Positions 52,638 to 62,110 of a DNA stretch of 64,000 bases are shown here, one piece after another; position 1 is the stretch's first letter, and each line of letters opens with the position of its first letter. The stretch is from Micromonospora chalcea (GTDB lineage: Bacteria; Actinomycetota; Actinomycetes; Mycobacteriales; Micromonosporaceae): assembly GCF_002926165.1 (NCBI RefSeq), contig NZ_MAGP01000118.1, positions 1-64,000 of the forward strand. Direction: 5' to 3'. The position numbers and the translations under genes are program-made. The notes beneath the pieces were generated by a model that saw nothing but the letters and a program-made list of their open reading frames with translations, was not told the origin of the DNA and made no database searches.

Positions 52638-55600
52638 TCACCGCATGCCGCGCAGCGCGGTCTGCAGGCGCTCCTGGGCGCGGCGGCGACGCTCGTTGCT
52701 CGCGCCCAGCGCCAGCAGCACGATGCCGACCGGGATCAGCACCAGCCACGGGCCGAGGCTGAACAGCGCGTGCACGGCCGCGATCGCGGTCACCGCGGCG
52801 CCCACGATCACCGGGGCCTGCTGCCGGCTGGTCGAGCCGAAGATGAGCACCGCGACGGCGCCGAGTAGCAGCAGCACCTGGCGCAGCATGCTGGAGTCGG
52901 TGGCGATCACGATCGCAAGCGTGGGCAGGAAAGCGGTGACGAGCGCCGGGCCGTACGCCACCCAGCTCGACAGGTCGGGCCGGTGGCGCAGTTGCAGCAC
53001 CCCGACCAGCAGGGCGAGCGCCGCGAACGGCAGCGTGTACGCCTCCGGCAGCGCCACGTCGGCCACCCGCATCAGGATCCACCAGGCGCTGATCTCGCAG
53101 GCCACTACCGCCCAGAACAGCAGGTTGCGCTCCATCGGCCGCCGCCCCGGACGGGTGGCCGCCACCCCGAGGACCGCGCCCCACGCGGCCAGCAGCGCGG
53201 CGATGTGCCGGGGCGAGTCGTACGCCAGGGCCAGCGCGATGAGCGCCGCCCCGAAGCCGCTCCACTCGACGGTGGCCGCCTCCCGGTACGCCTCGGGGCG
53301 GCGCAGCCGGGGCAGTGTGGCGGCGAAGACCTGCAACGCCGCGCCGACAGCGAGTACCCCGAAGGCGGACCAGACCGCGGCGAGCCCGGACTTCAGGCCG
53401 ACGGTGAGCACGAAGAGTTGCGCCATCAGCGAGCCGAACAGCCAGCCCAGGATGCGGGCGCGCTGGGTGGTGCCGAACAGCGCGGCGACGGCGCCCACGC
53501 CCACCGCGCCGCCGAGCGTGAACACGGTCAGGTCGCTGGTGGCGAGGCTGCCGGCCAGCCCGGCGCCACCGGCGGCCAGCCCGAGGGCGAAGACCAGCAC
53601 CCGGGCCACCCGGATCGACCGGCCCGGCTCGGCCAGCGCCGGCGGTGGGGTCAGCGCCAGGCCGAGCATCGAGATGGTGAACACCGCCAGCGCGGCCAGC
53701 GCGGTCACCGGCCAGCCTCGGCCGAGCGCCACCGGCGTGATCAGCAGCGTGACCGCCGCCCCGGGCAGGATCACCGGCACCGCACGGGACCGCCGGCCCC
53801 CGCTGAACCCGGTGGCGGCGAGCGCCGCGGTCACTGTGAGCAGCAGCGCGGTGAGCACGTGGGTGGGATTCACCGCGTTCGCCGGCGGGGTCAGCAGCTC
53901 CGGTGGCGGCCCCTGCCACACCCGGCTCAGCACCGCGAACGGCGAGAACAACGCCACCACAAGCGCGGGTGCCAGTGTGGCCAGCGCCAGCGCGGTGGGC
54001 AACGCCGCGGCGGCGAGCGCGCCGGCGGCCGGGCTGACCCGCCAGCGCAGCACCGGATCGTCCGGGTCACGTCGCATCGCCCCGTTCAGCAGGACGGTCC
54101 AGCGGCGTACCGGCCGGGCCGAGCCGGCGGGCGGGACCGTGGCGGCCCGTACCAGTTCGGCGAGCACGCCGAGCAGCGCGGCGGCGGCAGCGAACACGCC
54201 CGCCGGCAGGCCGACCGCGAGCGCGGCGGCAGCGGTGACGGTGGCCGCGCCGACCACCGCCACGCTGGCGAACGGGAGGTACTGCGGCACGTACCGGCGC
54301 GCGGCCGCGATCGCGGCCAGACCGATGCTGGTGGCGGCCAGCGCGGCGGTCAGCACCACCTGGGGCGGGTGGCCGAACGCGGCGGCCAGGGCGGCCACCG
54401 CGCCGGGCAGGGCGACCACCGCGGCGCCCGCGCCTGCGCCGCCCACCTGCACCAGGTGCGGCGGCATGCCCTCGGCGCGTACGTCGTTTACGAGCGACGG
54501 CGCGAGCGTACGGGCCAGGGCGGCCACCGTCGCCCCGATCAGCGCGATGCTGCCGAGCGCCAGCGCCGTGGTCCCCGGGCGGACCAGTCCCGCCCCGGCC
54601 GCGTGCAGCGCGACCACACCGGCCACCGTGGCCCGGGACAGCGAGGCCCGGGGATCGACAGCGGCCACGGCCGCCATGCCGTAGACAGTGGCCACCATTG
54701 CGCCCACCACCACCGGGGACCACCAGGGCAACTCGAACGCGGCCGGCGCGCCCACCGTGGCGAGCACGACGGCCAGGCCAGAAACGTCGTACTTCCACGG
54801 CGCGGGCAGCAGGACGGCGGCGGTCACCGCGAGCAGCACCAGCGCGACCGGTGCCTGCCAGGTCGACCCGCCCGTCGGCGCGGCCGGCCACCCGCTCAGG
54901 TCCCCGGCCCAGATCGGGCCGGGGGTGGCCAGCACGCCGAGCCCGCCGCGCAGCGCGCTCCAGGCGGCGATCAGGCCGAGGAGCAGGCCACCGGCGGCGA
55001 TGCCGAGGATCGGTCCGCGCCGCCACTCCTCCGGCAGCGCCCGGGCCGCCACCGCGACCAGCAGCACCAGCGCGGAGGCCACCACGAGCTGACCGCCGGG
55101 GGCGAGCACCGCGGCGATCCGGGCCAGTGTGGCGACGAGCGCCACGGTGGTGGCGGCCAGGGCCAGGTCGGACCCGTCCAGGGACATGTCGGCGCGGCGC
55201 CCCGCGTCGATGCGCGGCGCGAGCGCCAGCAGCGCGGCGGCGACCAGGAGCAGACTGCCCACCCAGGCGTCCGCCGAGGTCGCGCCCGGCGCGCCGAACG
55301 CGGCGGCGGCGACGGCCACCGTGCCGAGCACGGTGCCCAGCGCGTGCGGAATGCTCAGGTGCCGCTGCGCCACCTGCACCAGGGCGGCGTAGCCGAGCGT
55401 GACGCAGACGGCGAGGAAGCTCGCCGCGAGGATCGGAACGGTGATCTCGCGCAGGTTCGCCGGAGTGGCGATCGGCGGGGTCGCCGCGGTGGCGGCGACG
55501 AACGCGGCGACGGCGCCCGGCAGTGCGAACGCCGCGCCGCCGGCCGCCCAGGCGCAGACGGTGTCGGTCGCGGCGGCGGCGAGCCGGACCCGAGGGGCGA

Positions 55601-57545
55601 GGGAGACCAGCGCGCCGGCCAGGAAGAGCAGCGTCAGCGCCGCGGCGGTCAGCGCCGGCCGGGCGAGCGCGGCGCCGGCGCCGATCAGGCCCAGCCCGGC
55701 CGCGGTGACCGCGTGTGTCACCGCCGCGCGTTCGGTGCCGGCGCTCAGCCCGAGCACACCGACGACGACCGCGGTCAGCAGCATCGGCCAGCAGGCCGCC
55801 GCCCACCCCAGGCCGAGCGACGCGGGTACGGCGAGTGCGGTGAGCGCCGCGCCGACCACCGCGAACTCACGCCGGATCTCGGGCGGCAGCGCGATCACGG
55901 CGGCGACGGTGAGCAGCAGCGCGCTGGCGGCGAGCTGCCAGCCGGTCGGGCCGACCGCCCGGGCCAGCTCGGCGTGCCATCCGCTCAGGTCCGCCGACCA
56001 GGCCGGCAGCGCGGCCCGGAGCGGCGCCAGCCCGGCGCGCAGCGCGCCACCGGCGACCACCAGGCCGCTGACCGTGAGCGCCACCGACGACGCGAGCTGC
56101 GGACCCCGCCGGGCCGCCTCCGGTACGGCCCGGACGGCGAGCCCGGTCAGCGCGATGACGGCGGAGATCAGCAGCAGGGACCGGCCCGGCAGGGCCACCG
56201 AGGCGACCCGGCCGAGCGCGCCGATCACCGCGAGCGTGAGGATGCCGGCGCCGACATCGGGCAGCGGCGGCCGGCGCAGCACGAGCGTGCCGGCCAGCGC
56301 GACCAGGGCGGCGAGCAGCAGCACCGCGCCCGATGCGGCGGCCGGCGGGACGGTGGCGGCGCGCAGCAGGCCGGTGACCGCGTACGCCAGCGCGACAGCG
56401 ACCGCCACGCCGTGCAGTAGCCAGGTCAGCTCGGGCAGCCACGGCACCGGCCGGGCGGTGGCGGCCGGCTCCGGGGGAGCGTCCCCGCCGAGCACCTCGC
56501 CGGCCTCCTCCGGCGCCGACTCGGGCCGGTCCTCGTCGGCGCGTTGCCGGGGCGGGACGGGCGGGGTCGGCGCGGTGGCGGGCAGGTCACGCCGGACCGG
56601 CCGCTCACGTACCACAGCGGAACGGACGAGCGCGAGGTCGAGCACGGCCACCGCGGTGAGCACCAGCGCCCAGCCGACCGGCCCGGTGATCCGCTCGTAC
56701 GCCAGCAGCGGCAGCACCGGCTGGGCGGCCAGCACTGTGGCGAAGCGTGGCGCGCGCAGACCCGTCCCGTACGCGTACCCCAGGGCGACGAGCGTGGTGA
56801 CCAGGAAGATCGTCCCGGCGAACGCGGCACCTGATCCGTCGCCGCCGATCCGGTCCACGGCCCAGAGCGCGTACCCGGCCAGCGGCACCAGCAGCAACCC
56901 GACCGCGGCGACGGTCTCGGCGGTGGAGGTCAGCCCGCGCCGGGCCAGGACCGGCGGGGCGACGAGCATCAGCGCCGTCGCCACCAGCAGTACGCCGAGA
57001 CGCGCCAGCGCGTCCATCGAGCTGGTGGCCACCGCCGCGAAGACCACCGCGGCGACGCCGAGCAGGAGCGCGCCCAGCCCCAGCGGGATGTTCTGCACCT
57101 CGCGCGAGGACGCCTCGGGCGGGTGCTCCGGGTCGTCCGCATCGAGCCAGCGGGGGCGACCGCGCGGCGGCGACGGGGGCAGGTCCTCCGGCGGCCCGGG
57201 CGGCGAGGTGCCCTGGCGGGGCACCCGGGGCGGCGCGCCGGTGGCGGCGGTGGGCGGGCGGCGGCCGGGCCGGCGGCGCAGGACCCGGCGCGGCCGGGTG
57301 GCCTGCCGGACCCGTTCCTCACCGGCGTGCGCCAGGATGTCCCGCTGGAAGAGGGCGGCCTGCATCTTGGCGGCGATCTGCCGCTGTTCCCGGGCGATCT
57401 CGGCGTCGCGGGCCTTCATCTCGGCGATCGAGCGCTCGATGTCGGCCAGGTGCTCGGCCCACTGCGGCTGGTGCGCGCCGCAGTGCGGGCAGACGACGGC
57501 GGGCTTGATGTCCTGCCCGCACGAGGCGCACCTGAAGCTCTCCAC
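52638..57545 (-). CDS. Very large polytopic membrane protein with zinc ribbon
   Basis: About 1635 residues. The N-terminus has a zinc ribbon (CASCGQ...CPHCG, about 5-25), a coiled coil with EIAREQRQIAAKM and a Pro/Arg-rich linker to about 140. From there to the C-terminus it is nearly continuous membrane helices (about 40), arranged in blocks that look internally repeated (similar WSADLSGWHAEL and WAGDLSGWPA loops). The C-terminus resembles the SCO7613-type domain. GTG 57545 follows GGGAGA and places the ribbon at the start. Function unknown. Confidence 0.8.
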   Translation of the reverse strand: MESFRCASCGQDIKPAVVCPHCGAHQPQWAEHLADIERSIAEMKARDAEIAREQRQIAAKMQAALFQRDILAHAGEERVRQATRPRRVLRRRPGRRPPTAATGAPPRVPRQGTSPPGPPEDLPPSPPRGRPRWLDADDPEHPPEASSREVQNIPLGLGALLLGVAAVVFAAVATSSMDALARLGVLLVATALMLVAPPVLARRGLTSTAETVAAVGLLLVPLAGYALWAVDRIGGDGSGAAFAGTIFLVTTLVALGYAYGTGLRAPRFATVLAAQPVLPLLAYERITGPVGWALVLTAVAVLDLALVRSAVVRERPVRRDLPATAPTPPVPPRQRADEDRPESAPEEAGEVLGGDAPPEPAATARPVPWLPELTWLLHGVAVAVALAYAVTGLLRAATVPPAAASGAVLLLAALVALAGTLVLRRPPLPDVGAGILTLAVIGALGRVASVALPGRSLLLISAVIALTGLAVRAVPEAARRGPQLASSVALTVSGLVVAGGALRAGLAPLRAALPAWSADLSGWHAELARAVGPTGWQLAASALLLTVAAVIALPPEIRREFAVVGAALTALAVPASLGLGWAAACWPMLLTAVVVGVLGLSAGTERAAVTHAVTAAGLGLIGAGAALARPALTAAALTLLFLAGALVSLAPRVRLAAAATDTVCAWAAGGAAFALPGAVAAFVAATAATPPIATPANLREITVPILAASFLAVCVTLGYAALVQVAQRHLSIPHALGTVLGTVAVAAAAFGAPGATSADAWVGSLLLVAAALLALAPRIDAGRRADMSLDGSDLALAATTVALVATLARIAAVLAPGGQLVVASALVLLVAVAARALPEEWRRGPILGIAAGGLLLGLIAAWSALRGGLGVLATPGPIWAGDLSGWPAAPTGGSTWQAPVALVLLAVTAAVLLPAPWKYDVSGLAVVLATVGAPAAFELPWWSPVVVGAMVATVYGMAAVAAVDPRASLSRATVAGVVALHAAGAGLVRPGTTALALGSIALIGATVAALARTLAPSLVNDVRAEGMPPHLVQVGGAGAGAAVVALPGAVAALAAAFGHPPQVVLTAALAATSIGLAAIAAARRYVPQYLPFASVAVVGAATVTAAAALAVGLPAGVFAAAAALLGVLAELVRAATVPPAGSARPVRRWTVLLNGAMRRDPDDPVLRWRVSPAAGALAAAALPTALALATLAPALVVALFSPFAVLSRVWQGPPPELLTPPANAVNPTHVLTALLLTVTAALAATGFSGGRRSRAVPVILPGAAVTLLITPVALGRGWPVTALAALAVFTISMLGLALTPPPALAEPGRSIRVARVLVFALGLAAGGAGLAGSLATSDLTVFTLGGAVGVGAVAALFGTTQRARILGWLFGSLMAQLFVLTVGLKSGLAAVWSAFGVLAVGAALQVFAATLPRLRRPEAYREAATVEWSGFGAALIALALAYDSPRHIAALLAAWGAVLGVAATRPGRRPMERNLLFWAVVACEISAWWILMRVADVALPEAYTLPFAALALLVGVLQLRHRPDLSSWVAYGPALVTAFLPTLAIVIATDSSMLRQVLLLLGAVAVLIFGSTSRQQAPVIVGAAVTAIAAVHALFSLGPWLVLIPVGIVLLALGASNERRRRAQERLQTALRGMR

Positions 57546-57648
57546 GACAGTCTCCCGTCCGCCCGTGCCCTCGCACTGTGGACCTCCCAGAGGCAGCATG
57601 CCTTGAGTGGGCCGGGATTTCGACAGTTGCCGCCGCGTTCCGGACAAC

Positions 57649-57695
57649 AAAAAGCGGACCGGCCGCTGGGAGACGTTCCCCGGCGGCCGGTCCGC
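57649..57695 (-). terminator. Terminator of the UDP-glucose dehydrogenase gene
   Basis: On the minus strand a perfect 13-bp stem (57695-57683 with 57666-57654) is followed by TTTTTG. Strong intrinsic terminator between the dehydrogenase and the large membrane protein. Confidence 0.88.
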
Positions 57696-57707
57696 GCGGT
57701 CAGCGGA

Positions 57708-59135
57708 TCAGGGGCGGCCCATACCGCGGTACTCCCAGCCGGCCTGCGTCCACAGTGTGGAGTCGAGGCAGTTGCGCCCGTCGACCACTTTGCGGCCGTT
57801 GGCCAGCTCGCCCAGGGCCACCGGGTCGGCGTTGCGGAACTCGGCCCACTCGGTGAGTACGCAGACCAGGTCGGCGCCGCGGACGGCGTCGTTCATGGTC
57901 TCCTCGTACGTCAGCTCGGGCACCGCGCGGCGCGCGTTCTCGATCCCCTGCGGGTCGAACACGTGCACGTCGGCGCCGGCCTTGCCGAGCAGCGCGGCGA
58001 CCGCGAGCGCCGGCGCGTCGCGTACGTCGTCGGTGTTGGGCTTGAACGTGGCGCCGAGCACCGCGACGCGGGTGCCGGACAGGTCCGGCCCGGCCGGGCC
58101 GGAGCGGCGGCCGAGCAACTCGGCGGCGAGCTGCACGACGCGGCTGCGCCGGCGCAGGTTGATCAGGTCGACCTCGTGCAGGAAGCGCAGCGCCTCACCG
58201 GCGCCCAGCTCCTGCGCGCGGGCCTGGAAGGCGCGGATGTCCTTGGGCAGGCAGGCGCCGCCGAAGCCGAGTCCGGCCTGGAGGAAGCGGTTGCCGATGC
58301 GCGGGTCGTAGCCGATCGAGCGGGCCAGCTGGGTGACGTCGCCGCCGGCGGCCTCGCAGACCTCCGCCATCGCGTTGATGAAGGAGATCTTGGTGGCGAG
58401 GAACGCGTTCGCGGCGACCTTGACCAGCTCGGCGGTGGCGAAGTCGGTGACCACGAGCGGTACCTCGCGGTCCTCGGTGGCGGCGAGGTCGAAGACGCCC
58501 TTGTGCGCGGCGTAGAGCATGCCGTTTGCCCACTCGCTCTTGACGCCGACCACGATCCGGTTCGGACGCAGCACGTCGTCGACGGCGAAGCCCTCCTGGA
58601 GGAACTCGGGGCTCCACGCCACCTCGACGCCGAGGTCGGCCGGGCTGTGCTTGCCGACGAGCTGCTCCACCCACTCGGCGGTGCCCACCGGCACGGTGGA
58701 CTTGCCGACGATCAGCGCCTTACGGGTCAGGTGCTGGGCCAGGCTGGTCACGGACGCCTCGACGTACGACAGGTCGGCGCCCATGCCGTCGGCCCGCTGC
58801 GGGGTGCCGACGCAGATGAAGTGGACGTCGCCGAAGTCGGCGGTCTCGTTGATGTCCGTGCTGAATCGCAGCCGGCCCGCGGCCAGGTTGCGCCGCAGCA
58901 GCTCGTCGAGGCCGGGCTCGTGGATCGGCACCTCACCGGCGTTCAGCTTGGCGATCTTGTCCGCGTCGACGTCGAAGCCGAGCACCTCGTAGCCCAGTTC
59001 GGCGTAGCAGATGGCGTAGGTCGCACCGAGGTAGCCGGTGCCGAGGAACGTCACCCGGGGGCGGGGGGCGCCGGACGGCGGGGTCACCGCGGCGATGGCG
59101 GGCATCGGCTGGGTGTTCGGGTACGGAATCGTCAC
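57708..59135 (-). CDS. UDP-glucose 6-dehydrogenase
   Basis: About 475 residues. It oxidises UDP-glucose to UDP-glucuronate for cell-wall or exopolysaccharide sugars. The NAD-binding VTFLGTGYLGATYAICYAELG follows a short Pro-rich start, the catalytic Cys is in GLGFGGACLPKD, and the C-terminal domain begins AVLGATFKPNTDDVRDAPAL. A GDP-mannose dehydrogenase relative is less likely from the pattern. The start is uncertain: GTG 59135 with GGAGAAG upstream is chosen, but upstream ATG codons are possible. Confidence 0.9.
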   Translation of the reverse strand: MTIPYPNTQPMPAIAAVTPPSGAPRPRVTFLGTGYLGATYAICYAELGYEVLGFDVDADKIAKLNAGEVPIHEPGLDELLRRNLAAGRLRFSTDINETADFGDVHFICVGTPQRADGMGADLSYVEASVTSLAQHLTRKALIVGKSTVPVGTAEWVEQLVGKHSPADLGVEVAWSPEFLQEGFAVDDVLRPNRIVVGVKSEWANGMLYAAHKGVFDLAATEDREVPLVVTDFATAELVKVAANAFLATKISFINAMAEVCEAAGGDVTQLARSIGYDPRIGNRFLQAGLGFGGACLPKDIRAFQARAQELGAGEALRFLHEVDLINLRRRSRVVQLAAELLGRRSGPAGPDLSGTRVAVLGATFKPNTDDVRDAPALAVAALLGKAGADVHVFDPQGIENARRAVPELTYEETMNDAVRGADLVCVLTEWAEFRNADPVALGELANGRKVVDGRNCLDSTLWTQAGWEYRGMGRP

Positions 59136-59383
59136 GCCTGTCTTCTCCGCTCGCACTGGCGGCGCTTCCATGCGTCGCATTCTGCTGGGGGCGCCTGGGC
59201 CGGGCACCGAGGGAACTGAATTTCTGCTGTGAGGGTAGTGGGGCCGGGCGGGCGACGCTCGGGCGCGAGCCTACCCGCCGGTAAGGTCCGGCAGGGGCCG
59301 GTGGCTATCCTTCAGTTTGCGGCAGTCTTCGGCCCCCGGGCGGTACAGACTGCGCATGATAGCGGTGAAAGGGGAGGGCCGAC

Positions 59384-60547
59384 ATGGCCGCAGAGCAGTC
59401 GTTCGACGTCTACCGGTTGCCGGAGGAGCACGAGGCGATCCGGGAGGCGGTCCGTGAGGTCTGTGCGGCCAAGGTGGCACCGCATGCCGCTGAGGCCGAT
59501 GAGACAGGTGAGTTCCCGAAGGCGTCCTACGAGGCGCTGCGGTCCGCCGACTTCCACGCCCCGCACATCCCGGTCGAGTACGGCGGCGCCGGCGCGGACG
59601 CGCTGGCCACGGCCATCGTGATCGAGGAGGTGGCGCGGGCCTGCGCCTCGTCCTCGCTGATCCCGGCGGTGAACAAGCTGGGCACCATGCCGCTGCTGCT
59701 GGCCGGCTCCGAGGAGCTGAAGCGCAAGTACCTGACTCCGGTAGCGGCCGGGGAGGGCATGTTCTCCTACTGCCTCTCCGAGCCGGAGGCGGGCTCCGAC
59801 GCCGCCGCGATGACCACCAAGGCGGTACGCGACGGCGACCATTGGGTGCTCAACGGCGTGAAGCGGTGGATCACCAACGCGGGCGTCTCCGAGTACTACA
59901 CCGTCTTCGCCGTGACCGATCCCACAGCCCGGTCGAAGGGCATCTCCGCCTTCGTCGTGGAGAAGTCCGACCCGGGCGTCAGCTTCGGCGCCCCGGAGAA
60001 GAAGCTCGGCATCAAGGGCTCGCCGACCCGCGAGGTCTACTTCGACAACGTACGGATCCCGGCCGACCGCATGATCGGCGCCGAGGGCACCGGCTTCGCC
60101 ACCGCGATGAAGACGCTGGACCACACCCGGGTCACCATCGCCGCGCAGGCCGTCGGCATCGCCCAGGGCGCGCTGGACTACGCCAAGGGCTACGTCCAGG
60201 AGCGCAAGCAGTTCGGCAAGCCGGTCGCCGACTTCCAGGGCATCCAGTTCATGCTCGCCGACATGGGCATGAAGCTGGAGGCGGCCCGGCAGCTCACGTA
60301 CGCCGCCGCCGGCCGGTCCGAGCGCGGCGACGCGGATCTGACCTACTTCGGCGCGGCCGCGAAGTGCTTCGCCTCGGACGCCGCCATGGAGATCACCACC
60401 GACGCGGTCCAGCTGCTCGGCGGCTACGGCTACACCCGCGACTACCCGGTCGAGCGGATGATGCGGGACGCCAAGATCACCCAGATCTACGAGGGCACCA
60501 ACCAGGTGCAGCGCATCGTCATGGCCCGTCAGCTGCTCAAGGGCTGA
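59384..60547 (+). CDS. Acyl-CoA dehydrogenase
   Basis: 387-residue flavoenzyme of fatty or branched-chain acyl-CoA oxidation. CLSEPEAGSDAAAM and KRWITNAG bind FAD, and the catalytic base Glu is about 370 in QIYEGTNQVQRIVMARQLL, the short-chain type position. No electron-transfer flavoprotein or hydratase genes are adjacent. ATG 59384 follows GGGAGGG. Confidence 0.93.
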   Translation: MAAEQSFDVYRLPEEHEAIREAVREVCAAKVAPHAAEADETGEFPKASYEALRSADFHAPHIPVEYGGAGADALATAIVIEEVARACASSSLIPAVNKLGTMPLLLAGSEELKRKYLTPVAAGEGMFSYCLSEPEAGSDAAAMTTKAVRDGDHWVLNGVKRWITNAGVSEYYTVFAVTDPTARSKGISAFVVEKSDPGVSFGAPEKKLGIKGSPTREVYFDNVRIPADRMIGAEGTGFATAMKTLDHTRVTIAAQAVGIAQGALDYAKGYVQERKQFGKPVADFQGIQFMLADMGMKLEAARQLTYAAAGRSERGDADLTYFGAAAKCFASDAAMEITTDAVQLLGGYGYTRDYPVERMMRDAKITQIYEGTNQVQRIVMARQLLKG

Positions 60548-60561
60548 CCGGAGGCGTTCGG

Positions 60562-60593
60562 GCGGGCGGGCCGGTGCACACCGGCCCGCCCGC
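60562..60593. terminator. Bidirectional terminator after acyl-CoA dehydrogenase
   Basis: A perfect 15-bp stem (60562-60576 with 60579-60593) around a CA loop lies between convergent genes. Confidence 0.85.
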
Positions 60594-60599
60594 GCTCGT

Positions 60600-61253
60600 T
60601 CAACGGCTCTCGGTGCCCTCCGGCCGGCCCGCGCCGCGCGGCGGGGCGGACCACGGCGACTCGCCGCCGGTACGGCGGGGCAGCGGCTCGGTCGGGCTCT
60701 CGGGGTACGCCAGCGTGAGCGGTGGCGTGTCCGGGTCCTTCGCCGGCGCCGGAGGCCAGTCGGTGAGCGTCGGCTTGTGCTCCACCGGCGCGGCGGCCGG
60801 GGTCAGCTCCGCCTCGGCCGGCGCGGGTGTGGCGGGACGCCGCCAGCGGCTCGTGCTGAACACGGCCATCAGCAGCAGCACGCCGATGAGGAACAGCGTG
60901 CCGTTGTCGAGCGGGTCGCGCAGCGGCAGCGGGTCACCGAGCAGCTTCAGGTCACCGGGCACCCGGTCCCGCACGCTGAACGGCGCGACGAACAGCCCGA
61001 GGTACGGGACCGCGAGCAGCAGGCCGGCCACGAGCGGGCCGAGCGGCGAGAAGCGCAACGTGCCGAGCAGGCCGAGCAGGATGCCGGCGACGCCCAGATA
61101 GACGGCCGGCTCGATCAGGTTCGGCGTGCTGTACGTCCCGATCTCCACCCAGCGGTCGACGGTCCGCTCAGATCCGTCCTGACCGAGCGTGACGAGCACC
61201 CAGGTGACGGGCGCCACCGCCAACCCGGCGAGGAAGCTCCAGAGATGTCGCAT
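60600..61253 (-). CDS. Membrane protein of unknown function
   Basis: 217 residues with four membrane helices (about 5-22, 48-66, 72-92, 118-135) and a long Pro-rich cytoplasmic C-terminal tail (about 140-217). No named domain recognised. The start ATG 61253 is only 23 bp from the divergent thioesterase start and has a leaderless TACGGT 6 nt upstream. Confidence 0.72.
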   Translation of the reverse strand: MRHLWSFLAGLAVAPVTWVLVTLGQDGSERTVDRWVEIGTYSTPNLIEPAVYLGVAGILLGLLGTLRFSPLGPLVAGLLLAVPYLGLFVAPFSVRDRVPGDLKLLGDPLPLRDPLDNGTLFLIGVLLLMAVFSTSRWRRPATPAPAEAELTPAAAPVEHKPTLTDWPPAPAKDPDTPPLTLAYPESPTEPLPRRTGGESPWSAPPRGAGRPEGTESR

Positions 61254-61259
61254 CCGCGC

Positions 61260-61269
61260 ACCGTACCGT
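61260..61269. promoter_or_regulatory. Overlapping divergent leaderless promoters
   Basis: ACCGTACCGT contains TACGGT for the minus strand (61265-61260, 6 nt before ATG 61253) and TACCGT for the plus strand (61264-61269, 7 nt before ATG 61277). The hexamers share two base pairs, so the two polymerases cannot open DNA at once. Confidence 0.6.
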
Positions 61270-61276
61270 TTTCGGC

Positions 61277-61792
61277 ATGACAGATCATCCCGCGGTCCCG
61301 CCGGGTAAACCGACCTCGTACTCCCGCGTCACGCTCAGTCGCATCATGACCGCGGTCGATGTCAATCTGTACGGGACCGTGCACGGTGGGGTACTGATGA
61401 AATTCGTGGACGACGTTGCCGGCGCGGCGGCGGCCCGGCACAGTGGCGGCACCGCGGTGACCGCCTCCATCGATGAGATCGTCTTCTCCGAGCCGGTCCG
61501 GGTGGGCGACCTCGTGCACGCGCACGCCCAGATCAACTGGACCGGCAGCACCTCGATGGAGGTCGGCGTGAAGGTGGTCGCCGAGCGCTGGGACTCGGCC
61601 GAGGAGGAACCGGTCCGGGTCGCCACCGCGTACCTGGTCTTCGTGGGCGTCGACGTGGGTGGCACGCCCCGTCCGGTCCGGCCGGTGCTGCCGGAGACGC
61701 CGGAGGACGAGCGCCGCTTCCGGGAGGCCGAGATCCGGCGGGCGCACCGGCTGGCCCGCCGCCGGGCGATCCAGGCCCACCGCGCCGGCTGA
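61277..61792 (+). CDS. Acyl-CoA thioesterase, hotdog fold
   Basis: 171-residue YciA/Acot-type hotdog thioesterase hydrolysing acyl-CoA. Features: NLYGTVHGGVLMKFVDDVAGAAAARHSGG with the active Asp, TASIDEIVFSEPVRVGDLVHAHAQINWTGSTSMEV, and the C-terminal AYLVFVGVD strand. The start is supported by the leaderless -10. It is divergent from a membrane-protein gene and 300 bp upstream of acetoacetyl-CoA synthetase. Confidence 0.9.
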   Translation: MTDHPAVPPGKPTSYSRVTLSRIMTAVDVNLYGTVHGGVLMKFVDDVAGAAAARHSGGTAVTASIDEIVFSEPVRVGDLVHAHAQINWTGSTSMEVGVKVVAERWDSAEEEPVRVATAYLVFVGVDVGGTPRPVRPVLPETPEDERRFREAEIRRAHRLARRRAIQAHRAG

Positions 61793-62110
61793 GGTGCAAG
61801 GAAGGGCCCCTTGTTAACGCCTCCGGTAGAGGAGGGGACCCCTATTAACACCCCCGCCGACACACGCCGCCTCCACCGGCGCCTGGACACCCGCGGAGGG
61901 CGAGGTGTTAACAAGGGGCCCTTCCTCTACCGGAGGCGTTAACAGGGGGCCCTTCCTTACACGCGGGCCACATGGGGTGGGGGTGCGGGGTGTGGGCGGG
62001 CCACGCCCCGTGCGCCGTGCCCGGCGCGGACAATGGCGGCACGAGGTAGGGCAAGATGGCGCCACGGCCCCGGCACACCGTCGTGGCAGGGCCTCAGGGA
62101 GGGTGGATCA
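61793..62110. other. Intergenic stretch thioesterase / acetoacetyl-CoA synthetase
   Basis: 318 nt, of which 61796-61960 is the composite repeat. The remaining 150 nt are very GC-rich; only the GGGAGGGTGG Shine-Dalgarno of the next gene is recognisable. Confidence 0.5.
61796..61960. repeat. Composite palindrome, AAGGAAGGGCCCC family (large copy)
   Basis: Near-terminal 37-nt arms (61796-61832 and 61924-61960) pair at about 35 positions. Inside, GTTAACAAGGGGCCCTTCCT (61907-61926) is also perfectly complementary to the left arm, and 61833-61852 is a decayed further half-unit. Units share GGAAGGGCCCC...TTAAC and GCCTCCGGTAGAGG with the copy at 28196-28286. Confidence 0.85.

Noticed and set aside
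52225..53919. 564-codon minus-strand frame including the structured repeat
   Set aside because: It overlaps the large membrane-protein gene in another frame and reads through the inverted repeat; no motif or start signal.
61797..61960. Insertion sequence with terminal inverted repeats
   Set aside because: The interior is under 100 bp and encodes no transposase; it is described as a palindromic repeat instead.
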